DNA of 60,088 nt from JAGLWP01 sp964406515 (GTDB lineage: Archaea > Nanobdellota > Nanobdellia > Pacearchaeales > GW2011-AR1), in contig CAYORV010000002.1 of the NCBI GenBank assembly GCA_964406515.1, forward strand, positions 1 to 60,088. Reading direction: 5' to 3'. Each line of letters opens with the position of its first letter. Within the stretch, counting starts at the first letter, position 1. Under the pieces are notes generated by a model that was not told the origin of the DNA, searched no databases, and saw only the letters and a program-made list of their open reading frames with translations. A program made the translations under genes and the position numbers. Positions 1-7,364 of the stretch are shown one piece after another.

Positions 1-186
1 ACGTTGATAGAGCTCTTGTGTAAGATAGAAGCTTCGGCGACTATTTCAGCATAGAGCTACTAAAAGCTTTACTTATAGAATCTAAAGGGCGTGGAAATTC
101 TCCTAATGCTTGGGTTGATAATATATAATTCTATACGATAATTTTAGTATAATAATTCTTAAAAACAAATAAATTATTTTAATAAT
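1..186 (+). other. No clear gene; possible 3' end of a truncated ORF
   Basis: One plus frame is open from about 24 to a TAA at 126-128 and would encode a plausible protein tail (GDYFSIELLKALLIESKG followed by a short end). The same frame has a TAA at 21-23, and the other frames also stop. It may be the end of a gene that starts outside the window and carries a frameshift or stop, or it may be chance. No family was recognised. Bases 129-186 are AT-rich spacer. Confidence 0.2.
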
Positions 187-315
187 ATGAATAAGGAAAA
201 TAAACCAGTGTATAAATTAATTGGAAAGGATGCTATACCTTTTGTTGGGTGGGAAAAATATCTAAAAAGAACGAAAAACGAATCAGAGGCTGCAAGAAAT
301 TTTGATGAATATTAG
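187..315 (+). CDS. Small hypothetical protein, 42 aa
   Basis: A short ORF starts at ATG 187 and ends at TAG 313-315. The product begins MNKENKPVYKLIG and is charged and soluble, with no membrane segment. An AT-rich stretch precedes it, but no Shine-Dalgarno site is obvious. No family was recognised. The composition is protein-like, but the length makes a chance ORF possible. Confidence 0.3.
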   Translation: MNKENKPVYKLIGKDAIPFVGWEKYLKRTKNESEAARNFDEY

Positions 316-495
316 TTTGGAAATATTGTTCCAAGAATCTCTTTGCTAACACTTTATAACACAGTGGTTTGTACTGGAATAATTGGTGGAATGACGAAAG
401 GAATAGAAGCTTTGTTTGAGAAGGTTCTTTGAGAATTAAAAAACTTTATAAACAATTCTCCCCTCGATAAATTATAAAAGGAGGTTAAAAAATTA

Positions 496-891
496 ATGGT
501 ATTTACATCAGTGGAAATCATTGCCTTGATTTTGATTGCTGTTGTGGCGGTTAAGATGTTGGTCTTGATTGTGAAACCCATGTCGTGGATAAAATTTACA
601 AAAGTTATTTACAAGAAACCAAATGTGACTAAGTTTATTGGAGCAATCTTGGCAGGAGTTATTCTTTATTACTTGATTAATTCAGGTATGACTATTGTGC
701 AGATTTTAGCAGTATCTTTGTTCATGGCTATGATGTTCATAATTGGACTTGCAGGAGACATTGGACCTTTTCTCAAAAAGTATGATACTCAAATTAAAGC
801 AGGGAAGATATGGCAGAAACATTGGTTCTACACACTACTTTGGATTGCATTGTTAGTCTGGGGAGCTTTGGTTTTATTTGAAGTTATTTAA
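496..891 (+). CDS. Small multi-pass membrane protein, 131 aa
   Basis: The product is strongly hydrophobic, with about four membrane helices near residues 6-27, 45-65, 67-88 and 110-131 and basic loops between them. A strong Shine-Dalgarno sequence (AGGAGGT, 479-485) lies 10 bases before the ATG, and a TTTATAAA-like TATA box is near 444. The short leader between them suggests a normal archaeal transcript with an SD. A T-rich stretch follows the stop. No functional family was recognised, so the role in the cytoplasmic membrane is unknown. Confidence 0.75.
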   Translation: MVFTSVEIIALILIAVVAVKMLVLIVKPMSWIKFTKVIYKKPNVTKFIGAILAGVILYYLINSGMTIVQILAVSLFMAMMFIIGLAGDIGPFLKKYDTQIKAGKIWQKHWFYTLLWIALLVWGALVLFEVI

Positions 892-892
892 C

Positions 893-923
893 TTTTTTTT
901 ATTTTTCTAATTCTTTTTTATTT
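893..923 (+). terminator. Probable U-tract terminator
   Basis: Runs of eight, five and six T residues follow directly after the stop of the membrane-protein gene. Archaeal RNA polymerase terminates at such U-tracts without needing a hairpin. The assignment rests on sequence alone. Confidence 0.4.
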
Positions 924-960
924 TATAGTATGGTTGGAACTCTGAAAGATTTCTTAGAAA

Positions 961-1500
961 TTAGAATCTATAACCTGCATTAACACCCATTCTCATACCA
1001 ATGGTATCAGCAGGGATTTCAATAGGAATTACCAAACCAAACTCTGCACCAACATAAAATCCTTTTGGTTGTTTTCCTAATTCTACTCCAGCACCAAAAT
1101 TAACTCCAAATGTTGGCGACTCTGGTTCACCAATACTTTTTATCCAAGGGGTCATTGTCATCCCGCCCAAAAAACCATAAAGATTTACATTTTTTAGATT
1201 ATGTTTTGTATATCTTAATCTCATATCTGCTGTTATAAAAAATGGGCTTATATCAACTTGACATCCAACTTTTTTGTCCCATCCATAAACAAATCTTAAT
1301 GAAACAAGATGGGGAAGTCCTAATGTCGCGCCAACTTGCATTGAATTGTGTGTGGGTGTTGGAGTTGGTTGAGCCCCATGAAGGTCTAATTTTTGTTCTA
1401 ATCCCTTACTAGGAACAGATACTGCAGCAAGTAAAGCCAATGAAAGAACACCTGCTCCCACTGTTTTGGGAATAGATTTAACATAATCTACAAGTCTCAT
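961..1500 (-). CDS. Exported beta-barrel-like protein
   Basis: The 179 aa product starts with a signal peptide: basic residues, then a hydrophobic core near 15-30 (AGVLSLALLAAVSV). A Pro/Thr-rich linker follows. The mature part is built of alternating amphipathic strands rich in Gly and aromatics (GFYVGAEFGLVIP, FGVNFGAGVEL) and ends with the tetrapeptide GYRF. A terminal Phe after strand-like sequence is the usual signature of bacterial outer-membrane barrels. It stands alone on the minus strand with no obvious SD. Either it is a laterally acquired barrel or an exported beta-rich protein that only resembles one. Function unknown. Confidence 0.6.
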   Translation of the reverse strand: MRLVDYVKSIPKTVGAGVLSLALLAAVSVPSKGLEQKLDLHGAQPTPTPTHNSMQVGATLGLPHLVSLRFVYGWDKKVGCQVDISPFFITADMRLRYTKHNLKNVNLYGFLGGMTMTPWIKSIGEPESPTFGVNFGAGVELGKQPKGFYVGAEFGLVIPIEIPADTIGMRMGVNAGYRF

Positions 1501-1600
1501 TTTATTAAAGATAAATTTATGTTTATATATTTTTATGTGATTTAGTTTTCTTTGTGAATATTCTTGAAAGATTTATAAAACATTTTTCCTTTATTGAATT

Positions 1601-1879
1601 ATGAACAAAAGAAGTGAGGCACTATTTAGAAGATTGCGGCATGATGCAATTTTTATTGGTGCGGCGTTGATTGTATTTTTTCTCGTGGATTTTTTTACAG
1701 AACTTTTTACTAAACAAATTCTTAGAATAGTTATATTTATGGCTGGAGGTATTTTGCTTATTTCTGGTTCTCAAAAATATCTTGAAGAACATCCAAAAAT
1801 GAGAAAGATTTTAATTTGGATTCTTGCAGGATTACTGCTTTTAGGACTTGTAATATTTTTTATTGTGAATGCGCTTTGA
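1601..1879 (+). CDS. Small membrane protein, 92 aa
   Basis: A basic N-terminus (MNKRSEALFRRLRHD) is followed by three predicted membrane helices near residues 16-33, 41-57 and 68-90. A TTTATAAA TATA-like element at about 1569-1576 is 25-30 bases before the ATG, which suggests a leaderless transcript. The stop abuts the stop of a convergent small ORF at 1880. No family recognised. Confidence 0.65.
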   Translation: MNKRSEALFRRLRHDAIFIGAALIVFFLVDFFTELFTKQILRIVIFMAGGILLISGSQKYLEEHPKMRKILIWILAGLLLLGLVIFFIVNAL

Positions 1880-2011
1880 TTAATTTTTAAGATTCCTTTT
1901 CTTCCCTTTAATTATTCGTCTGGCTAAAAGCACTCCCCCCATAACTAAAAAGATTGTTAGAATCCAATCAAACCAACCCATACTTTGGCTAATAAAATCA
2001 ATGAAGTTCAT
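1880..2011 (-). CDS. Very small membrane protein, 43 aa
   Basis: The ORF begins at ATG 2011 and ends at TAA 1880-1882, exactly next to the convergent gene's stop. The product (MNFIDFISQSMGWFDW start) has one hydrophobic helix near residues 15-32 followed by a strongly basic tail (ARRIIKGKKRNLKN). This is the topology of a single-pass, positive-inside peptide. It lies 31 bases downstream of another small membrane ORF, so the two may be co-transcribed. No family recognised. Confidence 0.45.
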   Translation of the reverse strand: MNFIDFISQSMGWFDWILTIFLVMGGVLLARRIIKGKKRNLKN

Positions 2012-2042
2012 AACTGAAATAATGAAAATTAGTTTTTAAGAA

Positions 2043-2198
2043 TTATTGTTCTTTATTTTTCTTCCTCAATTCTTTTTGATTCAAGATCATTAGAATAATT
2101 GCAGGGATTAGAAAAAGCCAATCTATGAAAAAGGCCATGGCGATAAATCCTAATGCAATTAGAGAATATATCACAACTCGTGGAGATTTTATTTTCAT
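2043..2198 (-). CDS. Small two-helix membrane protein, 51 aa
   Basis: The ORF starts at ATG 2198 and stops at TAA 2043-2045. The product has a basic N-terminus (MKIKSPR), two closely spaced hydrophobic helices near 8-24 and 26-40, and a very basic tail (LRKKNKEQ). It probably forms a short hairpin in the membrane. It is upstream of the 43 aa ORF in the same direction. No family recognised. Confidence 0.45.
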   Translation of the reverse strand: MKIKSPRVVIYSLIALGFIAMAFFIDWLFLIPAIILMILNQKELRKKNKEQ

Positions 2199-2310
2199 GA
2201 TAAATGTAAGGGGGATGGGAATTTAAATGTTGGGATTAGAATTAATATTTATGTGATTTATTGAAGACCATAATTTTTATAAGAGGATTATTTGTATCAT
2301 TTTTATTAAA

Positions 2311-3219
2311 ATGGCAAAATATCTTGAAACAGAAGAAAGATTTGTTGAAAAAAACAGTTTAAGCATTTATTATAAGGAAGTAGGCAAAACTCCTTTATTA
2401 AAAAAGGCGGGGAAAAAATATTATGGAAAAAGACTTATTGAAGGAGATAAAAAAGCTAAAGATGAAGCTAAAGATATATTTGTTAAAACAAATTTAAGAT
2501 ATGTTGTTAGTGAAGCAAAAAAATATCAGAACCAAGGTCTTCCATTAATAGATTTAATAAGTGAAGGAAATATTGGTTTAATGACGGCTGTAGAAAAATT
2601 TAATCCAAAGAAAGGCGAGCTAACTACTTATTCTCAATATTGGATAAGGCAGGCTATTAGGAGGGCCATAGCAAATAAGTCTAGGACTATTCGAATACCC
2701 TTTAAGAGAATAGAAGACTTATGTCACATACAAAAAGAAATGAATTATTTAGAACAAGAAGGTATAGAGTTGGATTTAGAGTTTATAGCCAAGAATTTAA
2801 ACATGTCTGTTAAAAAGGTAACAGAAACATTAAGAGTTGGTCTAAATACTACGTCTCTAGATGCACCTGTAAATGGTGATGATGAAAATTACTTTGTTAA
2901 AGACAGAATTTCTGATAGAAAAATAAATCTAGAAAAAGATGTGATTTATGATAAAGGCTCAGACGTAGAAGAAGAAGCATTTTATACGACTTTAAAAAAA
3001 GACATTAATTCTATCATGAAAATTCTCACTAATCAAGAAGCCGAGATTATAAGATACAGATGTGGTTTAAATGAACATCCTCAATTGTCATTAAGAGAGG
3101 TTGGAAAGATATATGATTTTACAGGAGAGAGAGTAAGGCAAATTGAGAAAAGGGCTTTAAAGAAATTAAGAGAATCACCTAAAGCAGCATGTTTAAGGGA
3201 ATATTTTGAGGTTGAGTGA
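2311..3219 (+). CDS. Bacterial-type RNA polymerase sigma-70 factor
   Basis: The 302 aa product has the complete layout of a group 1/2 sigma-70 factor. Region 1.2 is near residues 15-45 (SLSIYYKEVGKTPLL). Region 2 is near 57-130, with NLRYVV, LISEGNIGLMTAVEKF and the promoter-binding block WIRQAIRRAIANKSRTIRIP. Region 3 is near 140-215. Region 4 is near 235-295, with the helix-turn-helix LSLREVGKIYDFTGERVRQI. In bacteria this subunit directs core polymerase to -10/-35 promoters; archaea normally use TBP and TFB. Codon use and AT content match the neighbours. A TATA-like TTTTTATAAG lies about 30 bases upstream. Two small genes follow closely. Which polymerase it works with cannot be told. Confidence 0.93.
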   Translation: MAKYLETEERFVEKNSLSIYYKEVGKTPLLKKAGKKYYGKRLIEGDKKAKDEAKDIFVKTNLRYVVSEAKKYQNQGLPLIDLISEGNIGLMTAVEKFNPKKGELTTYSQYWIRQAIRRAIANKSRTIRIPFKRIEDLCHIQKEMNYLEQEGIELDLEFIAKNLNMSVKKVTETLRVGLNTTSLDAPVNGDDENYFVKDRISDRKINLEKDVIYDKGSDVEEEAFYTTLKKDINSIMKILTNQEAEIIRYRCGLNEHPQLSLREVGKIYDFTGERVRQIEKRALKKLRESPKAACLREYFEVE

Positions 3220-3263
3220 ATAAGTACAATAATCTTTAAAAATAGGTGATTAATGTGTCTGTT

Positions 3264-3683
3264 ATGAAAAAAAAGCTTATGGGACATAAAAAACCTCAAC
3301 ATACCAGAGTTTTTTCTAAAGGAAGGGCAGTGTCAGCACAATATGATTCGGAAAATGATGTGATAAGAACCTATTTTTTAAGGCCCATGATACAAGAAAT
3401 AAAGGATGGTGAATCTATTTCAGAATTCAACAAGAAAAATTATACTAATTTTATTTTAAGTAAAAGTGAACAATCATTAATAACCCCATTAGTACTTTCC
3501 CCAAATTCTATTTATGCTCTCAGGAAAGTATTGAAAAAATCTCTTTCTGATTATCGAAAAGAAATGAGGGGTAAGGCATATAAGATTTGGAGAAGGAAGG
3601 AGGTTGAAGATATTTCATCACTTGTTCAATATCTCGCGCGGGCAGAGAGAGAATTAGAAGGTAAATTTGAAGATTATAAATAA
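3264..3683 (+). CDS. Hypothetical protein downstream of the sigma factor
   Basis: A 139 aa basic protein starts at ATG 3264; a longer reading from GTG 3246 is less likely. CTTTAAAAAT near 3233 could be its own TATA box and would place a leaderless start near 3264. The product is alpha-helical in character, with a Lys/Arg-rich C-terminal half (SDYRKEMRGKAYKIWRRKEV). It has no membrane segment and no zinc ligands. It begins 44 bases after the sigma gene stops and ends one base before the next ORF. An anti-sigma or co-regulator role is possible from position only. No family recognised. Confidence 0.6.
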   Translation: MKKKLMGHKKPQHTRVFSKGRAVSAQYDSENDVIRTYFLRPMIQEIKDGESISEFNKKNYTNFILSKSEQSLITPLVLSPNSIYALRKVLKKSLSDYRKEMRGKAYKIWRRKEVEDISSLVQYLARAERELEGKFEDYK

Positions 3684-3684
3684 A

Positions 3685-3816
3685 ATGGAACATTATGTAT
3701 TATATGATAATAAAGAAGAACCTTATGCTGTGTTAGAGTTGGATTCTGCTAATGGAGTTGGTAAGGTTTTGAATGATATTTATTTTGAAGGACAGGGAAA
3801 AGTAAAAAAATTTTAG
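3685..3816 (+). CDS. Small hypothetical protein, 43 aa
   Basis: The ORF starts at ATG 3685, in the TAAAATGG junction this genome uses inside operons, and stops at TAG 3814-3816. The product (start MEHYVLYDNKEEPYAV) is acidic to neutral and soluble. Its tight spacing behind the previous gene suggests co-translation. It is the third gene of the sigma-factor cluster. No family recognised. Confidence 0.45.
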   Translation: MEHYVLYDNKEEPYAVLELDSANGVGKVLNDIYFEGQGKVKKF

Positions 3817-3896
3817 AAACTATTTTCTCATTATAAGTTTCTTCGTTAATCTCATTTCCCATTTCTTTTTCATATTTTTGGGGTTTATAGGGGTTT

Positions 3897-4142
3897 CTAC
3901 TTAATTTTCTCTATCTCTTCATAGAAATCTTTTAGGTTTTGACTTTCCCATAATTCTTTAAGATGATTATCTGATTCCACTAATTCCCCACCTTTCTTTG
4001 TTAAATTCCACTTGTAAGTATAAGCCCCATGTTCTTTTGTTCTCTCTTGTGCAATTATCCCAAGATTTTCTAATTTGTAAAGATAAACTTTTTGTTTTCT
4101 TCCTTCATCATCTGGAATTACTGTAAAATATTCTCCGCCCAT
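3897..4142 (-). CDS. Winged-helix-like protein, 81 aa
   Basis: The product reads like a short winged helix-turn-helix domain. A helix with YLYKLENLGIIAQERT looks like the recognition region, a beta-wing with YTYKWNLTKKG follows, and a charged helix ends the protein. This is the typical shape of DPANN HTH proteins that bind DNA as dimers. It begins 2 bases after the upstream gene ends, so the two form an operon. A regulatory role is inferred from the fold only; the DNA target is unknown. Confidence 0.55.
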   Translation of the reverse strand: MGGEYFTVIPDDEGRKQKVYLYKLENLGIIAQERTKEHGAYTYKWNLTKKGGELVESDNHLKELWESQNLKDFYEEIEKIK

Positions 4143-4144
4143 TT

Positions 4145-4477
4145 TTATTTTATATTGTGAAACTTACACCAATCTTCACCCATTTGCTGTAAAACAGTTT
4201 TTTCTTCTTTATTCAAATTTATTAGTTTTCCGGCGTTTGAGCCATCAGATTGATTCACATAACTAAATCCTGATTCATTTGAAAATCTTTTGTAACTGTT
4301 AATGATTGTTGTATTGCCAGGAGTTTTAATAGTTAAACCTTTATTTAAAAAATTAGTCTGAGGTAGTTCGACATTATAATCGCTACTCCCAACAACATTC
4401 TTAGAATCACCATACATCGGTAACTTATTTACGTCATCGAAAAAAACACTAACTCCAAGTATTGCCATTAAATTCAT
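4145..4477 (-). CDS. Hypothetical protein, 110 aa
   Basis: An ORF reading could begin at 4498, but the first seven codons would then contain the Shine-Dalgarno sequence itself (AGGAGGT at 4487-4493). The ATG at 4477, nine bases after it, is the better start. The product (MNLMAILGVSVFFDD start) has no signal peptide or membrane helix. It is rich in Asn, Ser and Gly and ends with a helical segment (NKEEKTVLQQMGEDWCKF). It precedes the winged-helix gene by 2 bases. No family recognised. Confidence 0.6.
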   Translation of the reverse strand: MNLMAILGVSVFFDDVNKLPMYGDSKNVVGSSDYNVELPQTNFLNKGLTIKTPGNTTIINSYKRFSNESGFSYVNQSDGSNAGKLINLNKEEKTVLQQMGEDWCKFHNIK

Positions 4478-4486
4478 ATTATTTGT

Positions 4487-4493
4487 ACCTCCT
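4487..4493 (-). promoter_or_regulatory. Strong Shine-Dalgarno site deciding a start
   Basis: The minus strand reads AGGAGGT nine bases before ATG 4477. This decides the start of the downstream gene in favour of 4477 over the in-frame ATG at 4498. Confidence 0.7.
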
Positions 4494-4616
4494 TTCATCG
4501 GTATTCATTATGAATTTTACCATGTAAATCTATTATTTCACAAGGGCTCAAACTATTTAAGAATTATTGTGCCCCCAACATTTAAAACTCATCCTTTCTT
4601 CTTTCTTTCATAAAAG

Positions 4617-4838
4617 ATGGTGAATGTAGAAGCAATAATATTTTATGGGATGGCCTTTGAGGTCATCATGGCGAATATCTTGGCATGGTTTGTACCGGGT
4701 TTTGATAAATGGTATGGAAAAACAATGCCTCGACTTTCTAAACGTCTCCCACTCACAAAAGCATGGGCTATTGTATATTTCGGACTTGCTGTTTGGGTAG
4801 GTTCTGGTTTATATCGGGCTGGAATTCTGCCTTGGTGA
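4617..4838 (+). CDS. Small two-helix membrane protein, 73 aa
   Basis: The product has a membrane helix near residues 5-27 (IIFYGMAFEVIMANILAWFV), a short basic loop (YGKTMPRLSKRLPL) and a second helix near 47-65. It is monocistronic and convergent with the next gene. No convincing SD is present. The role is unknown; such two-helix proteins are common in DPANN genomes. Confidence 0.6.
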   Translation: MVNVEAIIFYGMAFEVIMANILAWFVPGFDKWYGKTMPRLSKRLPLTKAWAIVYFGLAVWVGSGLYRAGILPW

Positions 4839-4860
4839 TGTTGAAGTTTCTATTTATTCA

Positions 4861-5226
4861 TCACATAATCAAAATATAATCTTTAAGAATTTTTGCTAAA
4901 TCAAATTTTGGCATTAGGTCTTTTTCTGCTCCTTTTCCACGTTCAAAAGTTGCTAGATATAAACAATTAGGTGAGCTTTCAAAATGTGAACCATTAGCGA
5001 TTACTCCTACAGGCAAGCTTGTAGTTAACAATTCTTCCTCGTCAATAAAACCACCATATATCTCAAAACCTTTTTCTCTTAAATGAATCTTAGTCTGTTC
5101 ATTAGAGTCTAATTTATTCAACATTTTCATAAGTCCTCCCGCATATAATTGAGAAAGAGAAGTTATTTTTTGTGATTGGATATTTCTATCAACAGCAAAC
5201 TTTTTTTCTATGTATTCTGTTTCCAT
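4861..5226 (-). CDS. Hypothetical soluble protein, 121 aa
   Basis: A charged, soluble protein with no membrane segment. It begins METEYIEKKF and has a beta-rich centre (GFEIYGGFIDEEELLTTSLP) and a hydrophobic C-terminal helix (FDLAKILKDYILIM). The sequence could be a small alpha/beta domain, but no motif of a known family is visible. It lies alone on the minus strand beyond the cyclophilin gene. Confidence 0.5.
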   Translation of the reverse strand: METEYIEKKFAVDRNIQSQKITSLSQLYAGGLMKMLNKLDSNEQTKIHLREKGFEIYGGFIDEEELLTTSLPVGVIANGSHFESSPNCLYLATFERGKGAEKDLMPKFDLAKILKDYILIM

Positions 5227-5271
5227 GTTTTTTGAATATAACTTTAGTTTAAAAGAATTATTGTGATTGGA

Positions 5272-5733
5272 TTATTCAACAACGCTTGCCTTAATTATTG
5301 TGGCATCTTCGATAGGTTTGTCTTGTGCATTTTTTGGGAGTTTTGCGATTTTGTCAACGACATCCATTCCTTCAACTACTTTTCCGAATACAGGATGCTT
5401 TCCGTCTAAGAAATTATTATCAACTAAATTTATGAAGAACTGGCTTCGTGCTGTGTTTGGTCCTGCATTTGCCATTGAGATTGTTCCTCTGCTGTTTTCA
5501 TCTAAAGATGTTTGTGTGAATTCGTCCTGGATAATCGGAATACTTGAATCGCCCATTCCTGTTCCTGTTGGATCTCCGCCTTGAATCATGAATTCGTCGA
5601 TAATTCTGTGGAAAATTACTCCATTATAAGTTCCTTGCTCTGCCAAGTTCTTGAAATTGCCTGCAGTAATTGGCATTTCCTTGTAGAGTTCTATAATTAT
5701 GTCTCCGTGATTTGTTTCTAGCTTCACTTTCAT
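5272..5733 (-). CDS. Cyclophilin-type peptidyl-prolyl cis-trans isomerase
   Basis: A 153 aa single-domain cyclophilin, the usual length for the prokaryotic cytosolic form. The catalytic block FHRIIDEFMIQGGDPTGTG near residues 41-59 contains the Arg and Phe/Met/Gln pocket residues. The later SMANAGPNTARSQFFI and LDGKHPVFGKVVEGMDVV segments are also typical. There is no signal peptide, so it acts in the cytoplasm, speeding proline isomerisation during folding. An FKBP-type isomerase lies just upstream on the same strand. Confidence 0.95.
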   Translation of the reverse strand: MKVKLETNHGDIIIELYKEMPITAGNFKNLAEQGTYNGVIFHRIIDEFMIQGGDPTGTGMGDSSIPIIQDEFTQTSLDENSRGTISMANAGPNTARSQFFINLVDNNFLDGKHPVFGKVVEGMDVVDKIAKLPKNAQDKPIEDATIIKASVVE

Positions 5734-5792
5734 ATTTAAAATAAATAAGAAGAGTTTATATTGATTTATGTAAAAGAGAGGATTGTATTAAA

Positions 5793-6155
5793 CTAATTTA
5801 TTCCAATGAGTTTTAATTTGAAATTTAAAGTTTCTCCTGCAAGGGCATGAGTTAATCCCGAACCTGCCTCTCCATAAGCATCTTTTGGTAGGATGGAGAC
5901 TTCTTTTTCCTCTCCAATTCTCATTCCAATCACTGCTTCATCAAAACCTTTAATTACCTGACCAGAACCTATTTCAAATTCAATGGTTGAAGCATCAATA
6001 ACTTTTCCGTCATCTAATCTTAATTCATATTCCACATTAATCACATCTCCAATTTTTGCCTTAAAATCTTCTGTTGTATTTCCTGTCATTTTGATTGTTA
6101 AAAAACTTGCAAGAAAAACGACACCTATGATCATCATTATTCCTGCCTTTTTCAT
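5793..6155 (-). CDS. Membrane-anchored FKBP-type peptidyl-prolyl isomerase
   Basis: Residues 4-22 form a signal anchor (GIMMIIGVVFLASFLTIKM). The rest is an FKBP domain: GDVINVEYELRLDDGKVIDAS near 37-57, GSGQVIKGFDEAVIGMRIGE near 63-82, and LPKDAYGEAGSG. It lacks the long IF-insert of archaeal SlyD-like proteins, so it is a short extracytoplasmic form. The anchor implies activity outside the membrane, helping exported proteins fold. Next to it are a cyclophilin and an exported Kazal-like protein. Confidence 0.9.
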   Translation of the reverse strand: MKKAGIMMIIGVVFLASFLTIKMTGNTTEDFKAKIGDVINVEYELRLDDGKVIDASTIEFEIGSGQVIKGFDEAVIGMRIGEEKEVSILPKDAYGEAGSGLTHALAGETLNFKLKLIGIN

Positions 6156-6189
6156 ATTAGAAAAAAGAAAAAGTTATTTTTAAAGTTTC

Positions 6190-6540
6190 TTATTCGCAAT
6201 CACCATCAACCCAGTATTCTACTTCTTCTTCCATGCATGCGAAACAAGAATTGCTATATGTTTCTTCTTCGGGATAACCACAAACAGGTTCGTATAGTGT
6301 GATGCAGGCATCTACTTGTCTTGATTCTGGTGCGCAGTAGTTTTTGTTTTCATCGACGTCAGGACATGCCTCAAACTCACAATCTGGAGGAATTCTTACA
6401 ACACTTGTTCCATCAGAACACAATCGTGCGTCCTCTGTACATACGACTGGCTTTTTTTGGACAGAGTAGTAAATTGAAAATCCAACAACAATTAATACAA
6501 TTATTATTGCAATTACATCTCGTTGATTCAACTTTTTCAT
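6190..6540 (-). CDS. Membrane-anchored Kazal-like Cys-rich protein
   Basis: A basic N-terminus and one hydrophobic anchor (IAIIIVLIVVGFSIYYSV, about 10-27) put the remaining 90 residues outside the cell. The exported part has two Cys-rich units. The first reads CTEDARLCSDGTSVVRIPPD then CEFEACP. The second has the Kazal pattern (VCGYPEEETYSNSCFACM ending DGDC). Kazal domains inhibit serine proteases by a disulfide-locked loop. It follows the same strand as the anchored FKBP. Inhibitor activity is inferred from the cysteine spacing; the target is unknown. Confidence 0.7.
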   Translation of the reverse strand: MKKLNQRDVIAIIIVLIVVGFSIYYSVQKKPVVCTEDARLCSDGTSVVRIPPDCEFEACPDVDENKNYCAPESRQVDACITLYEPVCGYPEEETYSNSCFACMEEEVEYWVDGDCE

Positions 6541-6690
6541 ATAATATTAAAACAAGCGGATATTTAATATTTTCTCTTGGAGTGGGACGCGATTTCTGAG
6601 TTTAGAGCTAACACTATATCCTAAAAAATAAAAACACCCCTAATGAAACAAATAAATAAAAAATAAAAAAATTATGATTCTAAATTTTAC

Positions 6691-6975
6691 TTAGAATCTT
6701 CTTCTTTGTTGGAAGTCCCTTCTTGGGGGTCTATCTTCCATTGGCTTTGCTTCAGAAACCTTAAGCTCTCGACCGTCAACGTCTTTCCCGTTGAATTCTT
6801 CAATTGCTTTTTTTGCGGCTTCATCGTCTGAAATTGTTACAAAACCAAAACCTTTTGATCTACCTGAAAACTTATCTTTGATAAGAGTAACTTCTTCAGT
6901 TTCATATCCTGAAAAAAGTGCTTTAAACCCTTCTTCATCGACACTAAAAGGTAAATTACCTACATATATCTTCAT
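6691..6975 (-). CDS. RRM-domain RNA-binding protein
   Basis: A single RNA-recognition motif fills residues 1-76. RNP2 is IYVGNL at the start and RNP1 is KGFGFVTI near 41-48. A short Arg-rich tail (PPRRDFQQRRRF) follows, as in bacterial cold-inducible Rbp proteins. The start is set by AGGAGGATAAAATG on the minus strand. The protein would bind single-stranded RNA in the cytoplasm, perhaps as an RNA chaperone. RRMs are uncommon in archaea outside DPANN and similar lineages, which suggests a bacterial source. Confidence 0.92.
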   Translation of the reverse strand: MKIYVGNLPFSVDEEGFKALFSGYETEEVTLIKDKFSGRSKGFGFVTISDDEAAKKAIEEFNGKDVDGRELKVSEAKPMEDRPPRRDFQQRRRF

Positions 6976-7090
6976 TTTATCCTCCTTACACTTGTTGATT
7001 AGAACTAGCTCCTATTACTAGACTGTGTTTACATTTAACTAACATAAATATGCTTAATGAAAGAGGTTTTTAAAGGTTTTGGGTGATTAA

Positions 7091-7363
7091 TCACAACCCA
7101 AAATTCTCAATTAAATTCTCTATAACTCGATATTCTTGTAAAAAATCTTGACCTTTTTTTGTGAGTGAGAAAGTTTTCTTTTCTTTGGCGTCTATTTCTA
7201 ATTTGATAAAGTCCTTGGTGATTAATTCATTAATATATTCCTTGAACATTTGAGGCGAAAGATTTGAAGCGTAAAGCAACCTAGTTGGTTTGATGTTTCT
7301 ATTTGACCGAATTGATTCAAGTACATCCTTGATAACTTCTAATCTTTCTCGTTTTCTTACCAT
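7091..7363 (-). CDS. Winged-helix transcriptional regulator
   Basis: The 90 aa product matches the small archaeal winged-helix type (ArnR1/HTH_45-like). It has an N-terminal helix with basic residues, a helix-turn-helix around RLLYASNLSPQMFKEYINEL, a wing with KTFSLTKKGQDFL, and a C-terminal helix for dimerisation. It begins 1 base after the upstream seven-helix membrane protein ends. The pair may form a membrane sensor and regulator unit; this is an inference from adjacency. Confidence 0.8.
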   Translation of the reverse strand: MVRKRERLEVIKDVLESIRSNRNIKPTRLLYASNLSPQMFKEYINELITKDFIKLEIDAKEKKTFSLTKKGQDFLQEYRVIENLIENFGL

Positions 7364-7364
7364 T

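Noticed and set aside
2311..3219. Reading the sigma factor as contamination from a bacterial contig
   Set aside because: Base composition, promoter style and the flanking small membrane genes are the same as in the rest of the window, and no junction is visible. Read mapping would still be the proper test.
5267..5584. Plus-strand ORF opposite the cyclophilin gene
   Set aside because: The cyclophilin frame has clear catalytic motifs on the other strand, so this is a shadow.
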